From Sphingopyxis microcysteis (GTDB lineage Bacteria > Pseudomonadota > Alphaproteobacteria > Sphingomonadales > Sphingomonadaceae): a DNA stretch of 64,000 bases. Location: NCBI RefSeq assembly GCF_012274265.1, contig NZ_JAANYY010000002.1, positions 310,001 through 374,000 of the forward strand. The letters are read 5' to 3'. Each line of letters begins with the position of its first letter. The stretch's first letter is position 1. Positions 27,739-36,728 of this stretch are shown piece after piece. Below the pieces are notes generated by a model. It ran no database searches, had not been told where the DNA came from, and worked only from the letters and a program-made list of their open reading frames with translations. The translations under genes were made by a program, and so were the position numbers.

Positions 27739-30236
27739 AGGCTCCGCAGCGCCTGCGCCGGTTTCGCCGACAACAGCGGCCAGCTGCCCGCAATCCCGAT
27801 CAGGAACGACAATCCAGCGCCGCCGACCAGCGTCGCGCCGACGATCAGCGGGTCGGGGGCGAAGGTGAAATCGAACAGGCTGACGACGACATAGCGTGCC
27901 GCGATCAGCCCCAGCCCGAGCGCGAGCACCGCCAGCACTGCCGCGAGCACCGCATATTCCATCGCCTGCGCCCCCAATATCTGGCGGCGCGTCGCGCCGA
28001 GCAGTTTCAGGATCACGCTGTCGTACACGCGCCGTTCGCGGCTGGCGGCGATCGCGCCGATCAGCACTGCAATGCCCGCGAGAATTGCGATGCTCGCCGC
28101 CGCGGCGATCGCCTGGCTCATCTGGGTCAGCAAAATCGTCACCTGCGACACCACATCGCGTACCGCGATCAGCGACGCCGAGGGGAAAGCGCGCGGGATG
28201 CTGCGCGCTAGCTCGGTTTCGGCCCTGTCGTCGACCGCCACCGTCGCGACCATATTGTGCGGCGCCGCGTCGAAGGTGCCGGGCGAAAAGACCATCACAT
28301 AATTCAGCCCGAAATTGTCCCAATTGACGGTGCGGAACGACGCGACCTTCGCCTGCACGTCGACGCCCAACACATTCACGCTCAGCGTATCGCCGATCTT
28401 GAGGTCCAGCGAGGTCGCAACCTCCTGCTCGACGCTGACCAGCGGCGGTCCCTTATAGTCGGCGGCCCACCATTTGCCGCCCACCAGCTCGCTGCCATTC
28501 GGCGGCGCGGCGCTATAGGTCAGCCCGCGATCGCCGCGCAGCACCCACGCACCTTCCGGCAGTTCGGCGAGCTCGTCGACGCGTACCCCTCGAAATTCGG
28601 TGACGCTGCCGCGCAGCGCCGGGATCATGTTAATCTGCGCGTCGGGGGCGGCGTTGGTGACCATCGATCGGAACTGCGCGGCGCCTTCGCGCGGCACGTC
28701 GAGCACGAAAAAGCTCGGCGCGCGCTGCGGCACGGTGCGCGCGATCTCGTTGGTGATGCTGGTCTGGATCGCGGCGAGAGTGACGAACAGGGTCAGCCCC
28801 AGCCCGAGCGCGACGACCAGCGCGCCGGTCGATGCGCCCGGACGGTGCAGATTGGCCAAGGCGAGCCGTAGCAACGGGCGGCGCGGACGCGGCAGGCGGC
28901 TTGCGGTTCGGCGCACCACCCAGCCTAGCGTAACGAGGATCAGCAGCAAGGCAATCGCCGCACCGATAAAGCCGAGCGCGAACAGCGGCTCGCGCGCGGT
29001 ACCGACAGCAAGCGCGACGATGGCGAGCAGCGCGACCGCGACAGCGATCAGCGCGGGGCGGTCGATCCGCGCCGCCTTGTCGACCGTCGCCCGGTACAGC
29101 CCTGCCGCCGGGATATGCTTCGTCGCCGCGAGCGGGGGCAGCGCGAAGGCGATCGCGATCAGCAGACCATAGGCGGCGCTGACGCCAAGCGGCAGCGGAT
29201 AGAGCGCCAAGCCGGGGCGCACAGGCAGGACATCGCCCGCAATCGCCCCGATCGCGAAGGGCGCCAGCGCGCCGACGACCAGACCCGCAAAGATCGACAC
29301 CGCCGCAACCGCCAAAATCTGCAAGCCATAGATGCGCAGAACGGTCGCGCTGTCGGCGCCCAATACTTTCAGCGTCGCCAGGCCGGGGCGTTTGCCCGCC
29401 AGATAACTTGCCACCCCATTGCCGACGCCGATCCCGGCGATGACCAGCGCGGCGAGGCCGACGAGCGACAGGAATTGCCCCATGCGTTCGATGAAGCGCC
29501 GGGTCCCGGGGGCGCCGTTGCTGCTGTCGGTGATGTCCCAGCCGGCGCCGGGGAATTGCGCGGTCAGCGCCTCGCCGACCGCTTGCGCGTTGGCGCTGGC
29601 GGGCAGGCGGACACGATATTTGCTTTCGAACAGGCTGCCCGGCTGGATCAGCTGCGTCGCGGGCAGGTCGCCCATACCGATGATCGCGACGGGGCCAAGG
29701 GTGAAGCCTTCGCCCAGCCGGTCGGGTTCGTCGGCGATGACGCCATCGATCAGGAACGCTTTTTCGCCAAACTTTACGCGCGATCCGACTTTCAGGTCGA
29801 GCCGCGACGCAAGATCTTGACCGATCCAGATGCTGCCCGCGGGGGGTGGGCCGCGGCGCGCGCCGCTTTCCAGCCGCAAGGTTCCATAGAGCGGATAGGC
29901 GTCATCGACCGCCTTGAGTTCGGACAATAGCGCGTCGCCCTCTGGCGCGTTGGCCATCGCGCGCATGCGCACGGTGGACGATGTCGTTCCTGCCTTGCGG
30001 AATGCCGCCATTTCTTCGGCGGTCGCTTCGCGTTGCGGGATACCGAATTCGATGTCGCCGCCCAGGATCGTCTGTCCGCGCACTTCCAGCTCGGACGTGA
30101 TGCCGCGCGTCAGGCTGCCGATTGCGGCCAGAGTTGCGACGCCGAGGAACAGGCAGACGGCGAGCAGGCGCAGCCCGCGGATGCGGGTCGCGAGGTCGCG
30201 GCGCGCGATCCGCCAGAGGGAGGCGAGGGGGAGCAT
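27735..30236 (-). CDS. FtsX-family ABC transporter permease (YbbP-like)
   Basis: This 833-residue permease has the YbbP/FtsX layout: an N-terminal transmembrane helix, a large periplasmic MacB-like domain, three helices near 275-365, a second set of helices with another periplasmic domain, and three final helices. With the ATPase and TesA-like lipase nearby it matches the E. coli tesA-ybbA-ybbP locus. The exact substrate is unknown; relatives move lipids or release envelope molecules. The ATG at 30236 has AGGGAGG upstream, and that sequence comes from the adjoining palindromic element. Confidence 0.9.
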   Translation of the reverse strand: MLPLASLWRIARRDLATRIRGLRLLAVCLFLGVATLAAIGSLTRGITSELEVRGQTILGGDIEFGIPQREATAEEMAAFRKAGTTSSTVRMRAMANAPEGDALLSELKAVDDAYPLYGTLRLESGARRGPPPAGSIWIGQDLASRLDLKVGSRVKFGEKAFLIDGVIADEPDRLGEGFTLGPVAIIGMGDLPATQLIQPGSLFESKYRVRLPASANAQAVGEALTAQFPGAGWDITDSSNGAPGTRRFIERMGQFLSLVGLAALVIAGIGVGNGVASYLAGKRPGLATLKVLGADSATVLRIYGLQILAVAAVSIFAGLVVGALAPFAIGAIAGDVLPVRPGLALYPLPLGVSAAYGLLIAIAFALPPLAATKHIPAAGLYRATVDKAARIDRPALIAVAVALLAIVALAVGTAREPLFALGFIGAAIALLLILVTLGWVVRRTASRLPRPRRPLLRLALANLHRPGASTGALVVALGLGLTLFVTLAAIQTSITNEIARTVPQRAPSFFVLDVPREGAAQFRSMVTNAAPDAQINMIPALRGSVTEFRGVRVDELAELPEGAWVLRGDRGLTYSAAPPNGSELVGGKWWAADYKGPPLVSVEQEVATSLDLKIGDTLSVNVLGVDVQAKVASFRTVNWDNFGLNYVMVFSPGTFDAAPHNMVATVAVDDRAETELARSIPRAFPSASLIAVRDVVSQVTILLTQMSQAIAAAASIAILAGIAVLIGAIAASRERRVYDSVILKLLGATRRQILGAQAMEYAVLAAVLAVLALGLGLIAARYVVVSLFDFTFAPDPLIVGATLVGGAGLSFLIGIAGSWPLLSAKPAQALRSL

Positions 30237-30242
30237 CAGCTG

Positions 30243-30380
30243 ATCCTCCCTGTCGCGAAGCGATGGGGAGGGGGACCGTCTGCGAAGCAGATGGTGGAGG
30301 GGCCGCGACGATTGCGGCAAAGCCCCTCCGTCAGCGGCTCCGCCGCTGCCACCTCCCCATGGCTACGCCACAGGGAGGAT
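30243..30380. repeat. Palindromic element, CCTCCCTGT family
   Basis: Inverted arms (30243-30271 and 30352-30380; core CCTCCCTGTCGCGAAGCGA) are imperfect and enclose an 80-nt centre that itself holds shorter dyads. A second copy is at 31845-31956. It lies between the permease and ATPase genes of one locus. Confidence 0.85.
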
Positions 30381-30396
30381 TTGGTGAGCCTCGACT

Positions 30397-31068
30397 TCAC
30401 GCCGCCCGTTCCTCGATCCGCCCATCGTGCATCACGACAACACGGTCGCAATGCTCGGCGAGTTCGGGGTCATGGGTGATGATGAGCAGGGTGGCACCGA
30501 GCGCCTCGCGGCGCGCGAAGATCAAGTCGATGATCGCATGGCCCGTCGCGGTGTCGAGGTTGCCGGTGGGCTCATCGGCAAAGATGATTGCGGGTTCGCT
30601 CGCCATCGCGCGCGCGATCGCGACGCGCTGCTGCTCGCCGCCCGACAGCTGCGCCGGATAATGGGTCAGGCGGTGGCCAAGCCCGACGGCCTCGAGTTCG
30701 GCGGCGGCGCGCCCGAACGGGTCGGTGATCCCCGCCAGTTCGAGCGGCACCGCGACATTTTCCAGCGCCGTCATCGTCGGCAGCAGGTGGAACGCCTGGA
30801 GCACGATGCCGATCCGCCCGCGCCGCGCGCGCGCCAGCTCGTCTTCGTCCATCGTGGCAAAATCGAGCCCGGCAACGCGGATGCTGCCGCCATTGGCGCG
30901 CTCCAGCCCCGCGAGCACCGCCATCAGCGAGCTTTTGCCCGAACCAGACGGCCCGAGCAGCGCGACCGACGCCCCTGCCGGTACTTCCAGATCGACGCCG
31001 CGCAAAATTTCCACCGGGGACTTGTCGGTGCCAAGGGTCAGCGTCACATTATGGGCGGCGATCGCCAT
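30397..31068 (-). CDS. ABC transporter ATP-binding protein (YbbA/LolD-like)
   Basis: This 223-residue cytosolic ATPase has Walker A GPSGSGKS (39-46), the signature LSGGEQQ (141-147), Walker B IIFADEP (161-167), and the H-loop ITHDPELAEHC. It belongs to the LolD/MacB-type family that powers FtsX-like permeases and is the partner of the permease downstream. The ATG at 31068 (MAIAAHNV) is preferred to the long open frame. It is divergent from the TesA-like gene with about 50 nt between. Confidence 0.9.
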   Translation of the reverse strand: MAIAAHNVTLTLGTDKSPVEILRGVDLEVPAGASVALLGPSGSGKSSLMAVLAGLERANGGSIRVAGLDFATMDEDELARARRGRIGIVLQAFHLLPTMTALENVAVPLELAGITDPFGRAAAELEAVGLGHRLTHYPAQLSGGEQQRVAIARAMASEPAIIFADEPTGNLDTATGHAIIDLIFARREALGATLLIITHDPELAEHCDRVVVMHDGRIEERAA

Positions 31069-31119
31069 ATCAGGCGCCACGGCCTGCGGGGGTCGAGTGT
31101 CGGGCAAGGAGAGAACCCT

Positions 31120-31839
31120 TTGGAAAAACGAACGGCCGGATGGCGCTCTTACGCCATATATGGTTGCGCGCTGGCGCTTTGCCAACCGCTTGCCGCGTGC
31201 GGATCGGCGGAAACCCCGGCGGCTTCGACCAACGACAAGGTTGCGGCCCAGGCAACGGCGGCAATCCCTGCCGACGCTCCGCTCGTGATCGCGTTCGGCG
31301 ACAGCCTTTACGCGGGCTACCAGCTTGGGCCGAAGGAGGGCTTGGCGCCGCAATTGCAGGCGGCGCTGGCCGCAGACAGCGTTGTCGCGCGGGTACAAAA
31401 CGCCGGGGTGTCGGGCGACACGACCGCGGCGGGACGCCAGCGGCTGACCTATGTCCTTGACAATGCGAAGGTGAAACCGGCGCTGGTGCTGCTGGGCCTG
31501 GGCGGCAACGACATGCTGCGCGGCATCGGCCCCGACCAGACGCGCGCCAACCTCGACGCGATGCTCGCCGAGCTCAAAAAGCGCGAGATTCCGGTGCTGC
31601 TGACGGGGATGATGGCGGCGCCCAATCTGGGCAGCGATTATGCGAAAAAATTCAATCCGATCTATTCGGAACTTGCCGCCAAATATGATGCCAGCTTCTA
31701 TCCTTTCATCCTCGACAATGTCGTCACCGACAAAACGCTGATGCTGGGCGACAATCTGCACCCCAATGCGAAAGGGGTGACGGTGGTGGCGGAAGCGCTA
31801 GCGCCGCTGGTCGAGCAGGCGCTGCCGGATGCGGGGTAG
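31120..31839 (+). CDS. SGNH/GDSL arylesterase, TesA-like lipoprotein
   Basis: This 239-residue SGNH hydrolase has S62 in FGDSLYAGY (block I), a GGND segment in GLGGNDMLRG, and D211/H214 in DNLHPN (block V). It resembles TesA, an arylesterase/thioesterase. The start is a TTG at 31120 with AAGGAGA 7 nt upstream. It begins a lipoprotein signal ending LAAC (C27), so it is probably anchored in the envelope. Its divergence from the ABC ATPase reproduces the tesA-ybbA-ybbP arrangement known from E. coli. Confidence 0.9.
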   Translation: MEKRTAGWRSYAIYGCALALCQPLAACGSAETPAASTNDKVAAQATAAIPADAPLVIAFGDSLYAGYQLGPKEGLAPQLQAALAADSVVARVQNAGVSGDTTAAGRQRLTYVLDNAKVKPALVLLGLGGNDMLRGIGPDQTRANLDAMLAELKKREIPVLLTGMMAAPNLGSDYAKKFNPIYSELAAKYDASFYPFILDNVVTDKTLMLGDNLHPNAKGVTVVAEALAPLVEQALPDAG

Positions 31840-31844
31840 GCCTA

Positions 31845-31956
31845 TCCTCCCTGTGGCGAAGCCATGGGGATGGTGGAGGGGCCGCGACGGTAGCGCCAAA
31901 GCCCCTCCGTCAGCGCTCCGCGCTGCCACCTCCCCATGGCTTCGCCGCAGGGAGGA
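31845..31956. repeat. Palindromic element, CCTCCCTGT family
   Basis: Inverted arms (31845-31870 and 31931-31956, 26 nt with one mismatch) surround a 60-nt centre. It is the second copy of the family at 30243-30380. The two copies lie on either side of the ATPase and TesA genes; this one separates the convergent ends of tesA and ynfA. Confidence 0.85.
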
Positions 31957-31964
31957 ACAAGGGC

Positions 31965-32288
31965 TCAACCGCCCCGCGGCCCGAACAGGATGATCGCCGC
32001 GCCGCCCAGGCACACCGCGGCGCCGATCAGGTCCCATCGGTCGGGCTTGGCGCCCTCGACCGCCCATAGCCATAGCAGCGCCGCGACAATGTAAACCCCG
32101 CCATAGGCGGCGTACGTGCGCCCCGCATGCTCGGCATCGACCAAAGTCAGCAGATAAGCGAATAGCGCCAGCGACACCATTCCGGGAACCAGCCACCAAA
32201 TTGGCTTGTCGAGCCTGAGCCATGCCCAGAAGGCGAAGCAGCCGGCGATTTCGGCGAGCGCGGCGGCGATATAGGCAAAGGCGGTCAT
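31965..32288 (-). CDS. ynfA: YnfA family membrane protein
   Basis: This 107-residue protein matches the UPF0060/YnfA family in length and pattern: four transmembrane segments, with [15 protein letters not shown] at the start and [17 protein letters not shown] in the middle. YnfA proteins are small-multidrug-resistance-like proteins with suggested drug-efflux activity. The ATG at 32288 gives the family length, so the open frame upstream (which runs through palindromic elements) is not used. Confidence 0.92.
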   Translation of the reverse strand: MTAFAYIAAALAEIAGCFAFWAWLRLDKPIWWLVPGMVSLALFAYLLTLVDAEHAGRTYAAYGGVYIVAALLWLWAVEGAKPDRWDLIGAAVCLGGAAIILFGPRGG

Positions 32289-32388
32289 CGGTCGATCGTG
32301 CCGGGTTGCCTGTGGAAAGGGAAGGGGATTGTTTGGGGAGGGCGCGCGCGGTTGTCGGCTTTGGGGCTGTGAGCGGATATACCCAAAC

Positions 32389-32478
32389 CGTCGCCCCCGC
32401 GAAGGCGGGGGCCGCCGTCGGCCTTTTCCCGCGTCGCTGCGCAAACCGACAGCGGCCCCCGCCTTCGCGGGGGCGACG
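32389..32478. repeat. Palindromic element, CGTCGCCCCCG family
   Basis: Perfect 27-nt inverted arms (32389-32415 and 32452-32478) flank a 36-nt centre; total length is 90 nt. It is the intergenic counterpart of the in-frame copy at 4085-4177. Confidence 0.9.
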
Positions 32479-32504
32479 TCTTACTTCGGTTATTGCCACA
32501 CCAT

Positions 32505-32607
32505 CGTCATCCCGGCGAAGGGTGTTCAGAGGCACGTGACTCTGAAACACGATCTCACCCTATCGGTTTACCGCACCGGCGAGATCCCGGCCTTCGCCGG
32601 GATGACG
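32505..32607. repeat. Composite palindromic element, CGTCATCCCGG family
   Basis: Outer arms match the 78-nt family (32505-32520 and 32583-32607), but this copy is 103 nt. The inner part is replaced by a different inverted repeat (TGTTCAGAGGCAC at 32523-32535 with a near-complement just after it). Confidence 0.85.
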
Positions 32608-32652
32608 ATATAATGAAGGTCTGCTTCCGGTCGCGCCCCAATCGCGCTCCCC

Positions 32653-32686
32653 CCAAAAAAAAGGGGCGACCCGCAGGCCGCCCCTT
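32653..32686 (-). terminator. Intrinsic terminator of the outer-membrane protein gene
   Basis: On the minus strand, a perfect 8-bp stem (AAGGGGCG at 32686-32679 with its partner at 32668-32661) and a 10-nt loop are followed directly by eight T residues (A8 on the plus strand, 32655-32662). It lies 25 nt past the stop of the gene ending at 32711. This is a canonical Rho-independent terminator. Confidence 0.88.
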
Positions 32687-32710
32687 CCTGTTTCATCGCT
32701 GTCCGAAGGA

Positions 32711-33169
32711 TCAGAAAGCGAAGCCGACGCCTGCGACGAAGGTGTCGAAGTCACCGAAATTGTCGATGAACTGGTGGCGATATTCGGCCTTGGCATACAG
32801 GTTCTGGCCCAGCTTGTGCTGGTAACCGGCGCCGACATAGGGATCGTCGATGTCGCTGAAGGTGTAACCACCGGTGACATAGGCCTTACCGTTCGCGCCA
32901 ACCTTGGCGCCGACGCGGCCGCCGGCCGAGAACTGGACGTCCGCACCGTCGATCAACACCTTGTCGCCCGCAACTTCGGCGCCGACAAACGCGGCCGAGC
33001 CAAGGTCGAAGTCATAACCGGCGGCGAGGCCGATGGTGCCTTCGTCGATGCCGTTGCCGGTGATCAGGCCACCGCGCAGTTCGACGCGGCCTTCGCCGCC
33101 TTCGGCTGCCATGGTGGGGGTTGCAACGATGGCCGTCAGGAGAGCGGCTGCAACTGCGAATTTCTTCAT
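32711..33169 (-). CDS. Small outer-membrane beta-barrel protein
   Basis: This 152-residue protein has a Sec signal peptide (about 1-21, ending TMAAE), alternating beta-strand segments (VELRGGLITG, AAFVGAEVAG, KAYVTGGYTF, LYAKAEYRHQF), and a C-terminal aromatic (VAGVGFAF), all typical of small OmpA-like or porin-like barrels. The function is unknown. A canonical terminator follows, consistent with a strongly expressed single gene. In the 227-nt upstream region the dyad TGAACG-GAT-CGTTCA (33253-33267) is the only notable structure. Confidence 0.85.
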   Translation of the reverse strand: MKKFAVAAALLTAIVATPTMAAEGGEGRVELRGGLITGNGIDEGTIGLAAGYDFDLGSAAFVGAEVAGDKVLIDGADVQFSAGGRVGAKVGANGKAYVTGGYTFSDIDDPYVGAGYQHKLGQNLYAKAEYRHQFIDNFGDFDTFVAGVGFAF

Positions 33170-33396
33170 TTTGTTTTCCTTCTGCTTTTACATGGCCACG
33201 CCCTTTGGGTCGCGGTCCACCGCCTAAATGGCGTTCGCAGCTGTCGCTTCAATGAACGGATCGTTCAGAATGTGACAATTTTCTTACCTGTGTTATTTTT
33301 ACCACACGGTATAGAATGGACGTGCAAAAGCGCGGCCAAAAACATGGCGGAAAAGCTCGGATTTTCGTGATGTTCGCTTGGCGCCGCGAAGGGCGA

Positions 33397-34641
33397 TCAG
33401 CCCAACGCCGCCTGTTTCTCTTCCGCAATCCGGTCGAGTTCGGCGCGCGTCGGCTTGGTTGCGGCGCTTTTCAGCTGGCCGCACGCCGCCATGATATCGC
33501 GCCCGCGCGGGGTGCGGATCGGGGCCGAAATCCCGGCCTTGAAAATCAGGTTGCTGAACGCCTTGACCCGCTCGGGCGATGAACATTCATAGATCGCTCC
33601 GGGCCAGGGGTTGAACGGGATCAGGTTGACCTTGGCATGCAGGCCATATTCGCGGATCAGCCGAACAAGCTCGCGCGCATCGTCGTCGCTGTCATTCTTG
33701 TCCTTCAGCATCACATATTCAAAGGTAATGCGCCGCGAATTGCCCGCGCCGGGATAGTCGGCGCAGGCTTTCAGCAATTCGTCGATGCCATATTTGCGGT
33801 TGAGCGGCACGATCTCGTCGCGGATTTCCTTTGACACCGCGTGCAAGGATACCGCCAGATTGACGCCAATCTCTTCGCCCGCGCGTGCCATCATCGGCAC
33901 CACGCCGCTGGTCGACAGGGTGATGCGGCGGCGCGACAGCGCCAGCCCGTCGCCGTCCATGACGATCTTCAGCGCGCCCTTGACCTCGTCGAAATTATAC
34001 AGCGGCTCGCCCATGCCCATCATCACGATGTTGGTCAGGATGCGGCCGTCGGCGGTGTAGTGGCCGCCCTCTTCGTCGTCTTCATCCTCGGGGTCGGGGC
34101 CGAAGCCCGCCATCGTGCCCTTGGGCCATTCGCCAAGCTCGTCGCGCGCCAGCATCACCTGCCCAACGATCTCGCCCGCGGCGAGGTTGCGGACGAGGCG
34201 CATCGTGCCGGTGTGGCAGAAACGGCAATTTAGCGTACAGCCGACCTGGCTCGACACGCACAGGGTTCCCCGATCGGCGTCGGGGATGAAGACCATTTCA
34301 TATTCCTGCCCGTCGGCAGCGGCGAGCAGCCATTTGCGCGTGCCGTCGCTCGACACCTGCGCCTCGCGCACCGTCGGACGGCCGATGATGAACCGGTCGG
34401 TCAGCCAAGGGCGCATCGCCTTGGCGATGTCGGTCATCGCCTCGAAATCGGTGACCCCGCGGTGGTACATCCAGTGCCAGATCTGCTTGGCGCGCAGCTT
34501 GGCGGCCTTTGCGTCCAGCCCCGCTTCGATCAGCACGCCGCCGATCGCGTCGCGGCTCAGCCCGACCAGGTCGATGCGGTTGCCCCCGCGCAAGGGGACG
34601 GTGCCCGTCGTGACGGGGTCGATATGGCCGGGAATCTGCAT
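33397..34641 (-). CDS. rlmN: Dual-specificity 23S rRNA (A2503)/tRNA methyltransferase
   Basis: This 414-residue radical SAM enzyme methylates C2 of A2503 in 23S rRNA and A37 of some tRNAs. The iron-sulfur motif is C135-x3-C139-x2-C142 ([12 protein letters not shown]), and the C-terminal methyl-accepting cysteine is C387 in DIMAACGQL. Length is a little over the family's usual, due to an N-terminal extension. The ATG at 34641 (MQIPGHID) is preferred to the open frame to 34809, which has no family likeness. Confidence 0.95.
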   Translation of the reverse strand: MQIPGHIDPVTTGTVPLRGGNRIDLVGLSRDAIGGVLIEAGLDAKAAKLRAKQIWHWMYHRGVTDFEAMTDIAKAMRPWLTDRFIIGRPTVREAQVSSDGTRKWLLAAADGQEYEMVFIPDADRGTLCVSSQVGCTLNCRFCHTGTMRLVRNLAAGEIVGQVMLARDELGEWPKGTMAGFGPDPEDEDDEEGGHYTADGRILTNIVMMGMGEPLYNFDEVKGALKIVMDGDGLALSRRRITLSTSGVVPMMARAGEEIGVNLAVSLHAVSKEIRDEIVPLNRKYGIDELLKACADYPGAGNSRRITFEYVMLKDKNDSDDDARELVRLIREYGLHAKVNLIPFNPWPGAIYECSSPERVKAFSNLIFKAGISAPIRTPRGRDIMAACGQLKSAATKPTRAELDRIAEEKQAALG

Positions 34642-34763
34642 GATGCGCGGCCATATAGGGGGGAAGGGGCCAATGTGCAATCTGCTGAACCGGTACATGA
34701 TTGCGGGTGCCGACGACACGCCGCTCTCCCTAGAATATCGGCAGACATTGAAAAGGTTATGCC

Positions 34764-35267
34764 ATGCGCCGCGCGCTTTCCCTTGCCGCCCTGCCATTCG
34801 CGATCGCACTCTGTCCGACCGCGTCGGCGGAGACGGGACAGAAAATCTGCACCCGCCATTCGACGATCGTGCTGGAACCCGGCGAAAAGGCCGAGGTCAA
34901 TGGCGCGGGGGCGAGCGGGGTCGAACTGCTGATCTCCGGCCCCGCGGGGCAGTGGATTTTTGTCGATTACAACGGGCTGCCCGCTCCCGGCGCGGGCGAC
35001 GTGGCGGTTGCGTCGACCAGGACGCAGACGGTCGTCCGCCGCGGCCACACGCCGCAAATCTATGCCATCTATTCGAAGGCGTCGCGGCTGATCGAGGGCA
35101 AACAGCTTACCGCGTTCATCAGCGGCCTGTACATCGACCGGCGACCGCTGGCCCAGCCGCGGATCAAGGGCACCGACGCCGACAAGACGGTGTGGAGCCG
35201 CGTTCTGTTGGGACAGACGAGCGGTTGCGACTTGCGCTGGGTGCCGGGGCAGGGGTTGATGAAATAG
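34764..35267 (+). CDS. Exported protein of unknown function
   Basis: This 167-residue protein has a Sec signal peptide (about 1-22, ending TASAE). The mature part is rich in short beta-type segments ([43 protein letters not shown]) with two cysteines (KICTRH, TSGCDLR) that could pair. I do not recognise the family. It is divergent from rlmN and convergent with the UrcA gene; a GC-rich hairpin separates the latter. Confidence 0.65.
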   Translation: MRRALSLAALPFAIALCPTASAETGQKICTRHSTIVLEPGEKAEVNGAGASGVELLISGPAGQWIFVDYNGLPAPGAGDVAVASTRTQTVVRRGHTPQIYAIYSKASRLIEGKQLTAFISGLYIDRRPLAQPRIKGTDADKTVWSRVLLGQTSGCDLRWVPGQGLMK

Positions 35268-35270
35268 CGC

Positions 35271-35314
35271 GGGCGTCGCACCGCCGCCGCTAAAGGGACG
35301 GCGGCGCAACGCCC
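35271..35314. terminator. GC-rich hairpin between convergent genes
   Basis: GGGCGT...CCGCCGCCG (35271-35289) can pair with CGGCGGCG...ACGCCC (35299-35314) around a short loop, with one bulge. It lies 4 nt past the upstream gene and 27 nt from the UrcA stop. No U-tract is present, so termination is only suggested. Confidence 0.35.
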
Positions 35315-35341
35315 GATATGCAATCACGCCGCTGTGACGCC

Positions 35342-35674
35342 TTATTTCCGGATCGACGAGACCCGGATCATCTGCGGGCGGGTCGCGTCGGCGATCACCT
35401 GTTCGGCCTGTGCCGAGGCAAACTGCCGCGTGTCGGCGCGGCACTGGCGGACGTCATTCTTGCCTTGAAGGTCATAGTCGGGCGCGGTGCCGCACACTTC
35501 GACGACGGCGCGCCAGATGCGGCGATCGAGGCTCTTGGCCCCGGCCTCGGTGCTGAGGTCAAGGTCGCTATGCTGGACCGTGACGCTCGGGTTCGCGAGC
35601 GGCGCCGGTTGGGCGAGGGCAGGCTGGACCGCCGACGTGGCAGCCAGCGCGGCGAGGATCAGAAGCTTTTGCAT
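35342..35674 (-). CDS. UrcA family protein
   Basis: This 110-residue secreted protein has a signal peptide (1-22, ending ALAQ) and the UrcA pattern TVQHSDLDLSTEAGAKSLDRRIWRAV followed by a cysteine pair (EVCGTAP, VRQCRAD). UrcA proteins are widespread in sphingomonads and have no defined function. The ATG at 35674 has AGGAGA upstream; the open frame from 35782 is not used. It is divergent from a LysR regulator with a 22-bp palindrome between them. Confidence 0.85.
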   Translation of the reverse strand: MQKLLILAALAATSAVQPALAQPAPLANPSVTVQHSDLDLSTEAGAKSLDRRIWRAVVEVCGTAPDYDLQGKNDVRQCRADTRQFASAQAEQVIADATRPQMIRVSSIRK

Positions 35675-35772
35675 CTTGTATCTCCTTCGGCCGGCTGAAG
35701 AGGAGGGGAGGAAGCCGGTATCGGAGAGATAAGCGATCGGGCGGGGCGGCAGGAGCAACGATGTTGCGCGAT

Positions 35773-35794
35773 CATTCTGCAAAATTGCAGAATG
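35773..35794. promoter_or_regulatory. Candidate LysR-regulator binding site
   Basis: Two perfect 10-bp arms, CATTCTGCAA (35773-35782) and TTGCAGAATG (35785-35794), flank AA. The site is 31 bp upstream of the LysR start and about 99 bp from the divergent UrcA start, and contains the T-N11-A spacing usual for LysR sites. Regulation by the adjacent LysR protein is inferred from position. Confidence 0.65.
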
Positions 35795-35825
35795 CCGCGA
35801 CGGCGCTTATGACGCACAAGACGCC

Positions 35826-36707
35826 ATGTATGATTGGAACGACCTCAAAGCCTTTCTGGCGGTGGCCGAAACGGGCAGCACCCTGTCCGCGGCGCAGGCG
35901 CTGCGCGTGAGCCAGACGACGGTCGCGCGGCGGATCGCGGCGCTGGAGGCCGCGACCGGGCTCAACCTGTTCGAACGGCGGCAGGCGGGTTACGCGCTGA
36001 CCCCGGTGGGCGAGGCGATGCTGGGCAGCGCGGCGGCGGTGCGCGACGCGGCGGACCGGTTCGGCGAAGCGGCCAGCGCGTCGTCGCGCGAAGTCGGCGG
36101 CACCGTCAGCCTGACGACGATGGAGATTTTTGCGGTCACCATCCTGCCACCGATCCTGCGCGATTTGCGCGCCGCACATCCCGGCATCCATATCCAACTC
36201 GACACCTCCGACGAAACGCGCGATCTGGCGAGCGGCGCCGCCGACATCGCGATCCGCAGCAGCAAGCAGCCGACCGGCGCGGGACTGGTCGGGCGCCGCA
36301 TCGCCGACAATCCGTGGACGGTCTATTGCAGCCGCGATTATGCCGACCGCCACGGCATCCCGCACAGTCGTGAGCAATTGGCGGCGCATCCGTTCATCGG
36401 CGGCGGCGGCGGGGTGTGGGAACCCTATCTGGCGTGGCTCCGGCAATATGGGCTCGAGGAGGCGGTGGTGATGAAATATGACAGCGCCACCGGCCTGCTC
36501 GCCGGGGTGCGATCGGGCATGGGGCTCACCGTCCTGCCCGCCTTCATTGCCGACCGGGAACCCGATCTGATCCGCTGCATCCCGCCCAAGCAGGAAGACA
36601 CGACGGGGCTATGGTTGCTCACCCATGAGCGGCTCCGCCACGTACCCCGGGTGCGGCTGGTGCTCGATTTTCTCGCGGTCGAGCTGACCAAACTGGCGCG
36701 CGCCTAG
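35826..36707 (+). CDS. LysR-family transcriptional regulator
   Basis: This 293-residue LTTR has the N-terminal winged HTH (about 1-60: MYDWNDLKAFLAVAETGS, then LRVSQTTVARRIAALE) and a periplasmic-binding-protein-like effector domain (about 90-290). The effector is unknown. It is divergent from the UrcA gene, and a perfect palindrome lies just upstream of its start, the usual arrangement for autoregulation and control of a divergent neighbour. Confidence 0.92.
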   Translation: MYDWNDLKAFLAVAETGSTLSAAQALRVSQTTVARRIAALEAATGLNLFERRQAGYALTPVGEAMLGSAAAVRDAADRFGEAASASSREVGGTVSLTTMEIFAVTILPPILRDLRAAHPGIHIQLDTSDETRDLASGAADIAIRSSKQPTGAGLVGRRIADNPWTVYCSRDYADRHGIPHSREQLAAHPFIGGGGGVWEPYLAWLRQYGLEEAVVMKYDSATGLLAGVRSGMGLTVLPAFIADREPDLIRCIPPKQEDTTGLWLLTHERLRHVPRVRLVLDFLAVELTKLARA

Positions 36708-36728
36708 GCATCGCCACCCGTCTCGCGA

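Larger units (their letters stand above)
32289..32710. other. Gene-free stretch holding two palindromic elements and a terminator
   Basis: No gene of its own is supported here. The stretch contains a CGTCGCCCCCG-family palindrome (32389-32478), a modified CGTCATCCCGG-family palindrome (32505-32607), and the terminator of the outer-membrane protein gene (32653-32686). Open frames crossing it run through the repeats and have no plausible start. Confidence 0.8.
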
